From NCBI GenBank assembly GCA_964542255.1, contig CAZITV010000054.1:1-12758 (forward strand): a stretch of 12,758 nucleotides of DNA, in the 5' to 3' direction. A program made the position numbers and the translations under genes. Position 1 is the first letter of the stretch, and every line of letters begins with the position of its first letter. Below the pieces are notes generated by a model. The model was given only the letters and a program-made list of their open reading frames with translations. It had not been told where the DNA came from and made no database searches. The DNA comes from CAYMSF01 sp964542255. GTDB taxonomy: Bacteria > Verrucomicrobiota > Lentisphaeria > Victivallales > Victivallaceae. Positions 7,325 to 12,758 of this stretch are shown here, piece after piece.

Positions 7325-7483
7325 GCTAATTTCAAAACTCTTCTGAGATTTTTGCGTCTTTTTTGAGTTTTTGGCGACTTAAGCTTATCTTGCGTAACGC
7401 TGCTACGCTTGATTTCGCTTAAAATCGTCAAAAGCTTCAAAAAATCCTGTAAAACATCTATTCAAAATAGTTTTGCAATTACC
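7325..7483. repeat. 159-bp imperfect inverted repeat (MITE-like or structured RNA element)
   Basis: The outer 15 bp (7325-7339) match the reverse complement of 7469-7483 at 13 of 15 positions. Inside, 7361-7384 pairs imperfectly with 7415-7440, and the centre closes with GCGTA (7392-7396) against TACGC (7404-7408) around a 7-nt loop. The whole stretch can therefore fold as one long interrupted hairpin. It has no reading frame. A miniature inverted-repeat element, a transcribed structured leader or a terminator region are all possible. Confidence 0.55.
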
Positions 7484-7536
7484 TCTGTTTTATGGCAATT
7501 TTAAATTTTAATTAGCATTGATAGACAATAACGTAT

Positions 7537-7568
7537 TTGGAATTAATAGCTGAACTGCCGGTTATAAT
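7537..7568 (+). promoter_or_regulatory. Possible promoter of the sugar-oxidoreductase operon
   Basis: A perfect TATAAT stands at 7563-7568. The best upstream hexamer is TTGGAA at 7537-7542, 20 bp away, longer than usual, so an activator may be needed. Transcription would start near 7575, leaving a very short leader with the AGGAG site (7579-7583), 8 nt before the ATG at 7592. Confidence 0.38.
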
Positions 7569-7591
7569 TCCTAAAAACAGGAGTTACTTTA

Positions 7592-8635
7592 ATGGAAATC
7601 AGAGTAGGGCTTATTGGTCTCGGGTTCATGGGAACGACGCACTTCGGCATTTACAAAAATCTCAAGAACGCGAAAGTTACCGCTATCGCCGACATTGACC
7701 CGGCTAAATTAAAAGGTGATGTCAGTAAAGTTATCGGTAATATCGGCGGCGGCGATAATTCGATTCCGCTGAATTTGGATGGTATTAAAACCTACAGCAA
7801 CCCCTTTGACCTAATCGCAGATCCCAATATCGATATAGTGGATATTTGCGTGCCCACCCCCGATCACCAGAAACTGGCAACGGCCGCGCTGAACAGCGGT
7901 AAACACGTTTTTTGTGAAAAACCGATGTGCCGCACCATAAGCGAAGTTGAGGCGCTCGCCGCCACCGCCAAAACCTGCGGTAAATTCTTCAATGTCGGGA
8001 TGTGCATCCGCGCCTGGCCGGAATACCACCACGTGCGCAATCTCTATCAGTCCGGCAAACTGGGCCGCATCCGCAGCGCATTTTTCCGGAGGCTTTCACC
8101 GACGATTGGCGGGAATGCCTGGGATGACTGGTTTATGGATGGCAAACGCTCCGGCGGCGCGCTGCTTGACCTGCACCTGCACGATACCGATTTTGTCCGC
8201 TATATGTTTGGCCGCCCCAAAGCGGTTACCAGCTTTGGTGTCAATTCGGTGAGATGCAGCGGCGGCACCGATTACGTGCTTACCAATTATCATTTTGATG
8301 ATGGCGTCATTGCTGCCGAAGGCGGCTGGTGCGCAAATAAAAATGTTGGTTTTGAGATGAGTTTCCAGATGGTTTTTGAGAAGGCCACAGTGCGGATGGC
8401 TGGCGAAGGTTATAAGATTTACTGGGAAACCGGCGAGATTGAAACCCCGCAGGTAAGCGACAGCGCTTTACCGACCGGCTGGCATCAGGAAATTGCCTAC
8501 TTCGTCAACTGTGTTCAAAATAACGTTACCCCGGACAAATATCAGAGTGTTGACGATGTCGTTGATTCATTCAAAATAATCACATCAGAACAAGAGTCTG
8601 TGGACACCGGCAAAACTGTAACCATTAAATATTGA
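7592..8635 (+). CDS. Gfo/Idh/MocA family NAD(P)-dependent oxidoreductase (first of two)
   Basis: A 347-residue cytoplasmic dehydrogenase of the glucose-fructose oxidoreductase / inositol dehydrogenase / MocA family. It oxidises a hydroxyl of a sugar, cyclitol or glycoside, or reduces the matching ketone. The N-terminal Rossmann domain shows GLGFMG (9-14), the acidic end of strand 2 (ADIDP, 33-37), VPTPDH (87-92) and the catalytic-lysine motif CEKPMCRT (108-115, Lys110). The C-terminal beta-sheet domain holds SGGALLDLHLHDTD (187-200), where Asp193 and His197 are the expected substrate and proton-relay residues. WDDWFMDG (177-184) lines the likely substrate pocket. The ATG has a good AGGAG site. 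Its stop codon lies 8 bp ahead of the next gene, an epimerase, which implies a shared pathway. The substrate is not deducible. Confidence 0.93.
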   Translation: MEIRVGLIGLGFMGTTHFGIYKNLKNAKVTAIADIDPAKLKGDVSKVIGNIGGGDNSIPLNLDGIKTYSNPFDLIADPNIDIVDICVPTPDHQKLATAALNSGKHVFCEKPMCRTISEVEALAATAKTCGKFFNVGMCIRAWPEYHHVRNLYQSGKLGRIRSAFFRRLSPTIGGNAWDDWFMDGKRSGGALLDLHLHDTDFVRYMFGRPKAVTSFGVNSVRCSGGTDYVLTNYHFDDGVIAAEGGWCANKNVGFEMSFQMVFEKATVRMAGEGYKIYWETGEIETPQVSDSALPTGWHQEIAYFVNCVQNNVTPDKYQSVDDVVDSFKIITSEQESVDTGKTVTIKY

Positions 8636-8643
8636 GAGAAATT

Positions 8644-9513
8644 ATGTACAAAGCACTAAATTATTGGGTCTTCGGCGGGTTCGGCGGCGAAAAATCTGCA
8701 TACGATTTTATCGATTGGGCAAAGTCTCAGGGTGTTGACGGTGTTGAGCTGACTGTCGGCGATGCCGTCAGTATCAAAACTACCGAGGCGGAATGCGCTA
8801 AAATCGCAGCATTTGCCAAAGAACGTTCCATCGGCCTGCGCACCCTCGCGGCCGGCTTCTATTGGGGCACATCGCTGGGTTCGGCTGATGAGGCGGAACG
8901 GCAAAAAGCAGTTGAATTTACTAAAAGTTACCTGCAAATTGCGCAGTGGCTTGGTGCGGAAACCGTGCTGATAATTCCAGGTGCCTCAAGAGTCGCCTGG
9001 GATCAGTCACGTCCTGTAACCAGTTACCAGACTGTCTGGGATCAGTCCGTAAAATCATTAAATGAATTAATACCGCTGGCAGAAAAACTGCAGGTCAATA
9101 TTGGTTTGGAAAACGTGTGGAACCGCTTCCTCTTCTCACCGTTGGAATGGAAATTCTATCTTGACCAGTTTAATTCATCCAGGATTGGCATGTACTTTGA
9201 TGTCGGCAACTGCTGCGCCTATGTCCGTCCGCAGGATTATATCGAAATTCTTGGTTCAAGAATCAAAGCGGTACACATCAAGAACTGGTCAGGCGACACT
9301 CTGGCCGGCGGCAATCTGCAAGGTTTCGGCGAAGATATCGAAGTTGGTGAAGTTGATTTCCCGGCGGTAATGAGTGCACTCAAAGCTATCAATTATGCAG
9401 GTCCGCTGACGGCGGAGATGATTCCGTTTTCACGTCTCCCCAATCTCGGAATTCCAGATATTGAACTCGCTGCCAAAACCGTAAAAAAATTACTGAAAAT
9501 TGCAGCGCTTTAA
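8644..9513 (+). CDS. Sugar phosphate isomerase/epimerase-like TIM-barrel protein (first of two)
   Basis: A 289-residue protein of the xylose isomerase-like / AP endonuclease 2 TIM-barrel superfamily. Such enzymes use a divalent metal for isomerisation, epimerisation, dehydration or lysis next to a carbonyl. The four metal ligands appear in canonical contexts: Glu156 (GLENVWN), Asp186 (YFDVGN), His211 (AVHIKNW) and Glu258 (LTAEMIP). The N-terminus (KALNYWVFGGFGG) and GVDGVELTVGD (31-40) also fit. A TTG at 8632 would extend it by four residues and overlap the upstream stop. I prefer the ATG at 8644, which has GAGAG just before it. Close relatives by fold include D-tagatose/D-psicose 3-epimerases, IolI/IolE and the 3-keto-glycoside-processing isomerases. 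Which reaction applies is open. The next gene starts 92 bp downstream. Confidence 0.9.
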   Translation: MYKALNYWVFGGFGGEKSAYDFIDWAKSQGVDGVELTVGDAVSIKTTEAECAKIAAFAKERSIGLRTLAAGFYWGTSLGSADEAERQKAVEFTKSYLQIAQWLGAETVLIIPGASRVAWDQSRPVTSYQTVWDQSVKSLNELIPLAEKLQVNIGLENVWNRFLFSPLEWKFYLDQFNSSRIGMYFDVGNCCAYVRPQDYIEILGSRIKAVHIKNWSGDTLAGGNLQGFGEDIEVGEVDFPAVMSALKAINYAGPLTAEMIPFSRLPNLGIPDIELAAKTVKKLLKIAAL

Positions 9514-9605
9514 CACTGGCAGGCGAATTTAATAAGGCCTTTAAAAGCATTCTTACTGCAGCGGTTGAACCAGCTGGTTTAGAAAATGCTAAAAACTGAA
9601 TTGCC

Positions 9606-10664
9606 ATGGAACAAGTTAAAAATACGAATTCACTGCCGAGCCGCTTATTAAGCCGCGACATTGCTCAATTTCGGGTGGCTGTAACCGGACTGGGGAAAAT
9701 GGGTTCATACCATATCCAGGCGCTGCAGCAGCTGGCCAAAGGTGAGTCTGAAGAGTATTACAAATCCGGATTGGGTGCGCAGATCTGCAAATTGTCACTC
9801 TGCGGTATCTGCGACCCTAACCCGGAAAAATTCCGTGGTTTTGCAGCGGACATTCCCAGCTTTACAGATTGGCGGCAGTTACTGGCAGCGGTTAAACCGG
9901 ATTTGGCAATCATCGCTTCACCAACCCAGACTCATTTTGCGCTGGCGCAATGTGCCCTTGCAGCCGGTGTGCACATCCTGGTTGAAAAACCGCTCGTAAC
10001 CAGCGTCGCTGAATTCAACACACTGAACCAGCTCGCTGCTCAAAACGGCTGCCGTTTGATGTCAGGGCATGTTGAACGCTACAACCCGGTTTCAATAAAA
10101 CTGCGCGCGATGCTGGCGGCGAATGAGATTGATGCCGCCAGTTACCACTTTCAACGCAGTCAGCCTCACGATGCGCGCATCACCGATGACATTGTTACCG
10201 ACAAGATTGTCCATGACCTGGATCTGGCACAATATTTTTTTGGTGATATTGCCAATTACTCGCTGCTGAACTCCAAACAAGCCGGCGGCCGTACTCAGGA
10301 GGCCACAGTAATGCTTCACCATGCCAATGGCACCGCAGGTATAATCTTTGTATCCTGGCTGCTGCCTGAGACCAAATTGTGCCGTGAAGTCCGCATTAAC
10401 TGCAAAGACGGCACTGGTATTATCGGCGATTTCGCCGAAAAAACGCTAAAACTCAACGGGGAACCGCTTTCCTGCGCTATTCCTTCATGGATAAAACCTG
10501 ATAATAACCAAATTAAAGATGAACTCGCGGATTTTCTCGCCCACTGTTTAATTCCTGACCCGGATATGCCGTTTTTCCAGCCTCTGCTGCTGACCCGTGA
10601 AATTGCAACCTCCGTCGCCATTATCGAAGATTTAATTAAACTCACTTCCAGAGGTTCTTTATGA
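9606..10664 (+). CDS. Gfo/Idh/MocA family NAD(P)-dependent oxidoreductase (second of two)
   Basis: A 352-residue dehydrogenase of the same family as the gene at 7592 but a different subfamily. After a 22-residue polar N-terminal extension come the Rossmann motif GLGKMG (28-33), the strand-2 acid (CDPN, 69-72), ASPTQTH (104-110), VEKPL (126-130, catalytic Lys128) and SGHVERYNP (153-161). TDKIVHDLDL (198-207) contains the expected catalytic His203. The GHVERYNP/HDLD pairing is common in the branch with UDP-GlcNAc 3-dehydrogenase-like and inositol dehydrogenase-like members. It overlaps the next gene by ATGA, so they are translationally coupled. The start at 9606 lacks a clear ribosome site. No better in-frame start is seen, so the exact N-terminus is uncertain. 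Confidence 0.91.
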   Translation: MEQVKNTNSLPSRLLSRDIAQFRVAVTGLGKMGSYHIQALQQLAKGESEEYYKSGLGAQICKLSLCGICDPNPEKFRGFAADIPSFTDWRQLLAAVKPDLAIIASPTQTHFALAQCALAAGVHILVEKPLVTSVAEFNTLNQLAAQNGCRLMSGHVERYNPVSIKLRAMLAANEIDAASYHFQRSQPHDARITDDIVTDKIVHDLDLAQYFFGDIANYSLLNSKQAGGRTQEATVMLHHANGTAGIIFVSWLLPETKLCREVRINCKDGTGIIGDFAEKTLKLNGEPLSCAIPSWIKPDNNQIKDELADFLAHCLIPDPDMPFFQPLLLTREIATSVAIIEDLIKLTSRGSL

Positions 10665-11542
10665 ATAAATTTAAAATTGGCGCTATTAGCGACTCATTCC
10701 GTTTACCGGTGCGTCAATCCGTCGCTATGGCAAAAGAACTCGGCGCGGATGGTGTCAGTCTTTATGCCGTCTCTCAAGAGTTTAGCCCGGAAACGATGTC
10801 GCAGCAGGCACGCCGCGATTTCAAGCAATACTGCAGCAGCATTGGTATCGAAATCGCCTCACTCGTCGGTGAACTTGGCGGACACGGCTGGCGCTGCCCA
10901 AACGAAAACCTGGAAAAAATCCCCAAACTGAAACAGATAGTTAATCTCGCGGCTGATCTCGATACCAAAATCATCACCTCCCATATCGGGGTTATTCCCG
11001 CCGACCGCGGCTGCAAAAGCTATGCGGTCATGGTGGCAGCCTGTACCGAATTGGCACGCTTTGCCGCAGCCAACGGCGTCTGTTTCGGCATCGAAACCGG
11101 TCCGGAACCCGCCGCGGTACTACGTGCGTTTCTCGATGATTTGAACGAACCCGGCATTGGCGTCAATCTCGACCCTGCCAACCTGGTTATGGTGGTCCGG
11201 GATAATCCGGTTCAAGCAGTGCACATTCTCGCGCCATATATCATCGCAACTCACGCTAAAGATGGACGCAACCTGCAGCCATGTAATCCACTGGAAGTCT
11301 ATAATGCTTTCGCCGAAGGCGGTTTTGAGCAACTGGTTGCCCGTACCGGACAGCTTTTCGAAGAATTACCTCTAGGTCAGGGCGATGTGCCCTGGACAGC
11401 TTACCTCAACGCTTTAACTGAATGCGGTTTCAACGGATATTTGACCATTGAACGCGAAACCGGTGACACTCCGGCGGAGGACATCGGCGCCGCTATCACA
11501 TTCCTGCGCCAGCAGTTGGCTGATAGGGCATATAGGTCATAA
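10661..11542 (+). CDS. Sugar phosphate isomerase/epimerase-like TIM-barrel protein (second of two)
   Basis: A 293-residue xylose isomerase-like TIM barrel, from a different subfamily than the gene at 8644. The metal ligands are Glu145 (GIETGPEP), Asp171 (VNLDPAN), His198 (ATHAKDG) and Glu264 (LTIERETGD). LGQGDVPW (238-245) before the last barrel strand is typical of sugar epimerases. It starts inside the ATGA overlap with the upstream dehydrogenase, with AGAGG 6 nt before the ATG. It probably acts on the product of one of the two dehydrogenases. Candidate reactions are C3-epimerisation, inosose isomerisation or dehydration, or cleavage of a 3-keto-glycoside. The last six codons and the stop lie within a nonamer tandem repeat, so the natural C-terminus may have been rewritten by repeat growth. 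The enzyme core is intact. Confidence 0.9.
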   Translation: MNKFKIGAISDSFRLPVRQSVAMAKELGADGVSLYAVSQEFSPETMSQQARRDFKQYCSSIGIEIASLVGELGGHGWRCPNENLEKIPKLKQIVNLAADLDTKIITSHIGVIPADRGCKSYAVMVAACTELARFAAANGVCFGIETGPEPAAVLRAFLDDLNEPGIGVNLDPANLVMVVRDNPVQAVHILAPYIIATHAKDGRNLQPCNPLEVYNAFAEGGFEQLVARTGQLFEELPLGQGDVPWTAYLNALTECGFNGYLTIERETGDTPAEDIGAAITFLRQQLADRAYRS

Positions 11543-11575
11543 TAGGTCCTATGGGTCGTATAGGTCTAATAGGTA
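11525..11575 (+). repeat. Nonamer tandem repeat, AGGTCNNAT type, copy 2
   Basis: Five units of 9 or 10 bp (AGGGCATAT, AGGTCATAAT, AGGTCCTAT, GGGTCGTAT, AGGTCTAAT) and a partial AGGTA. The tract starts within the epimerase gene and supplies its last codons and its TAA stop (11540-11542). It shares the CTGATAGRGCAT lead-in and final unit with the tract at 1464-1497. Confidence 0.8.
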
Positions 11576-11628
11576 TTGTGGCATAAATGGGGCAAATTGG
11601 TCTGCGGCTGCCGCTGCGCTTATCCTGG

Positions 11629-11672
11629 GATGAACCCGCCAAAAGTCGGTCGATGCTTTTGGCGGGTTCATC
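11629..11672 (+). terminator. Strong stem-loop, possible operon terminator without a T tract
   Basis: A perfect 17-bp inverted repeat (11629-11645 against 11656-11672, core AACCCGCCAAAAG) encloses a 10-nt loop, 86 bp past the operon's last stop codon. No T run follows on either strand, so it is not a classical intrinsic terminator. It could stop transcription as a stem alone, protect the transcript's 3' end, or be a mobile palindromic repeat. Confidence 0.5.
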
Positions 11673-11788
11673 TCCTGGCAATTTACAGTTTCAAAATGTT
11701 AAAATAGTGATGAATGATTGAAATTAAGTTTGCAAGTGAGAAGATATTGTTTAATATTATTAGTTTGTGTAATTGCGCGCTGTGCAGA

Positions 11789-11797
11789 TTATCCACA
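11789..11797 (+). promoter_or_regulatory. Single consensus DnaA box (TTATCCACA)
   Basis: An exact match to the E. coli consensus DnaA box lies in AT-rich intergenic DNA. No second clear box or iteron is visible nearby, so this is not an origin on this evidence. It could be a lone DnaA-binding site or chance. Confidence 0.3.
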
Positions 11798-11812
11798 AAA
11801 GGTTGTAGAATG

Positions 11813-11839
11813 TTGATTATTAGATATTTATGATATATT
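11813..11839 (+). promoter_or_regulatory. Possible promoter of the secreted coiled-coil protein gene
   Basis: TTGATT (11813-11818) and an extended -10, TGATATATT (11831-11839), lie 15 bp apart within AT-rich DNA, 35 bp before the ATG at 11875. Support is hexamer resemblance and position only. Confidence 0.3.
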
Positions 11840-11874
11840 GCATAAATAATTGAGTGATAATTGGTTGAAAAAAA

Positions 11875-12717
11875 ATGAAAAAAGTCGAAAAAAAGTTAGA
11901 ATTTTACTGGACAAAATGGGTTATTGTGTCTATTTTAAATGCTCTGCTTGTATGCAATAGCTATGGCGAAGATGCAAGTGGTGTGTTGACAGCGGAAGTG
12001 TTGCCGGTCAGAGCTGACCGGGTGACTGCTGGACATGGCGATGCAGCCGGTCCGGATGAACCAGGCGCTACTGGGAAGAGCGGCCGCGCTGGAGACCAAA
12101 AGCAGCAGGATACGAATGTCGATGCGGCGTTTAGTGAGCGCGACATGCTGCACAAAGAGTTGATTGAAATTTTAGACCGGTACAAGACTTTAAGCGAGAC
12201 TTATCGCCAGACACAATTGTCAATAGCTTCGACCCTGGCAAGTGAACAAATCACGGGAAGCAGCAAACGGGAAGAACAATTGTTTAAAATGATGGCGACT
12301 CTGACAGAGAACGGCAGGAAACTTGCGCTGAAATCCGTTGAGTTTTGCGAATACTTTGATTCCATCCTGGAAGGGATGCCGATGGGTAAGATCCAAAAAG
12401 CAGCGATGCGCTTGCGGATTGATGACCTGAAGTCGGAATCGAGGAAGTATTGTACATTAACAGACCCGTTAATAAACCGCCAAAGCGTCGAGAGATGCCG
12501 ACTATTGGCGGTGAATGACAGTCTGATGGTCGCAGTATTGCCGATCGGCACAGTGCATGGCGTATTCAATGGATTGTGTCTGTATGATCAAAGTGGAAAA
12601 GTAAAGCTGAAGGTCATCACGGTTCTGCCGTATGTGTCGGCAGCGATACTTGAGACGGGCAGTATGAGTGAGCTGGCTCCGGGAATGGAGTTCAGCACGA
12701 ATGTTAAACGCAATTAA
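11875..12717 (+). CDS. Secreted coiled-coil protein with a small C-terminal beta domain, function unknown
   Basis: This 280-residue protein is probably exported. A long basic start (KKVEKK) precedes a hydrophobic segment (about 14-27), with likely cleavage near SYG-ED. The Cys at 27 lacks a good lipobox. Residues 35-80 are a Gly/Asp/Ala-rich disordered stretch. Residues 88-190 are charged and helical, probably coiled coil. Residues 207-275 (LLAVNDSLMVAVLPIGTVHG, then short strands and LAPGME) read like the small beta domain that follows coiled coils in many PVC-type secreted proteins and recalls the FlgT C-terminal fold. That comparison is from memory. Four cysteines lie in the mature part (158, 193, 208, 235). 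The ribosome site is weak. A possible further gene starts 19 bp downstream on the same strand, so it may head an operon leaving the window. Confidence 0.75.
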   Translation: MKKVEKKLEFYWTKWVIVSILNALLVCNSYGEDASGVLTAEVLPVRADRVTAGHGDAAGPDEPGATGKSGRAGDQKQQDTNVDAAFSERDMLHKELIEILDRYKTLSETYRQTQLSIASTLASEQITGSSKREEQLFKMMATLTENGRKLALKSVEFCEYFDSILEGMPMGKIQKAAMRLRIDDLKSESRKYCTLTDPLINRQSVERCRLLAVNDSLMVAVLPIGTVHGVFNGLCLYDQSGKVKLKVITVLPYVSAAILETGSMSELAPGMEFSTNVKRN

Positions 12718-12736
12718 TAATGTTCAGAGATTTATT

Positions 12737-12758
12737 ATGGAAGTAAAAGCTGAAACCA
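12737..12758 (+). CDS. Start of a further gene, cut by the window edge
   Basis: An ATG 19 bp after the preceding stop codon, with AGAGA upstream, opens a frame reading MEVKAET to the window end. Only seven codons are visible, so neither the product nor the reality of the gene can be judged. Position and strand suggest co-transcription with the coiled-coil protein. Confidence 0.35.

Larger units (their letters stand above)
7197..7591. other. 395-bp intergenic region ahead of the sugar-oxidoreductase operon
   Basis: No gene is supported. The region holds a 27-bp nonamer repeat (7214-7240), a 159-bp imperfect inverted repeat (7325-7483) and, in the last 60 bp, a probable promoter and ribosome site for the gene at 7592. 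No T-tailed terminator is visible for the aldo/keto reductase gene upstream. The inverted repeat may do that job. Confidence 0.6.
11543..11874. other. 332-bp intergenic region behind the sugar-oxidoreductase operon
   Basis: No gene is supported. From left to right it holds the rest of the nonamer repeat, a perfect 17-bp stem-loop (11629-11672), then about 200 bp of markedly AT-rich DNA with one consensus DnaA box (11789-11797) and a possible promoter for the gene at 11875. Confidence 0.6.

Noticed and set aside
7325..7483. Insertion sequence.
   Set aside because: There is no transposase frame inside or beside the inverted repeat. At most it would be a non-autonomous element.
9465..9599. An open stretch in another frame reading ALTLAGEFNKAFKSILTAA and on to a TGA, protein-like in composition, between the first epimerase and the second dehydrogenase.
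   Set aside because: It has no start codon or ribosome site, is very short, and the epimerase is already full length, so it is not needed as a frameshifted tail.
7592..11542. Identification of the operon as inositol catabolism (iolG/iolI) or as C-glycoside cleavage (dgpA/dgpC).
   Set aside because: Family-level motifs fit both, but no diagnostic partner gene (iolB, iolC, iolD or a dgpB-like gene) is present, so no gene symbol is given.
11960..11975. Lipoprotein signal at Cys27 of the coiled-coil protein.
   Set aside because: The residues before the Cys are LLV. Val at the -1 position is not a proper lipobox residue.

Overview
The window looks like a chromosomal segment from a Gram-negative bacterium of medium GC. 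It carries a periplasmic-type SurA/PrsA-like foldase, type IV pilus machinery, the MEP isoprenoid pathway gene ispF and dut, a row of sugar oxidoreductases and TIM-barrel epimerases, and short heptamer and nonamer tandem repeats between genes. That mix, plus a possible tandem-PilT protein and several lineage-restricted proteins, fits the PVC group (Lentisphaerota or a relative). The assignment is an inference; no rRNA or tRNA is present to anchor it.

Layout. Positions 1-4292 lie on the minus strand. In transcription order they hold a 730-residue protein made of two complete PilT-type ATPase units, ispF 12 bp behind it, a 363-bp spacer with two tandem-repeat tracts, and a secreted parvulin-type peptidyl-prolyl isomerase ending at a clear intrinsic terminator. 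Position 4292 is a divergent point. From 4382 on everything is on the plus strand. dut, an unrecognised 381-residue protein and an aldo/keto reductase sit 31-33 bp apart and probably form one transcript. A 395-bp spacer follows, with a 27-bp nonamer repeat and a 159-bp imperfect inverted repeat that resembles a MITE or a structured RNA.

Positions 7592-11542 hold the metabolic core: Gfo/Idh/MocA dehydrogenase, TIM-barrel epimerase/isomerase, Gfo/Idh/MocA dehydrogenase, TIM-barrel epimerase/isomerase, with tight spacing and one ATGA overlap. Both epimerases keep a full Glu-Asp-His-Glu metal set and both dehydrogenases keep the nucleotide-binding and Glu-Lys-Pro motifs. The likely theme is oxidation of a sugar, cyclitol or glycoside to a keto intermediate that a metal-dependent isomerase, epimerase or lyase then processes. 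The substrate cannot be read from the sequence.

A 332-bp spacer follows, with a nonamer repeat that runs out of the last epimerase gene, a perfect 17-bp stem-loop and a single consensus DnaA box. The window closes with a secreted coiled-coil protein of unknown function and the first codons of another gene. I see no defence system, prophage, transposase, CRISPR array or RNA gene. The most unusual items are the tandem PilT fusion, the duplicated dehydrogenase-epimerase operon and the intergenic repeats.
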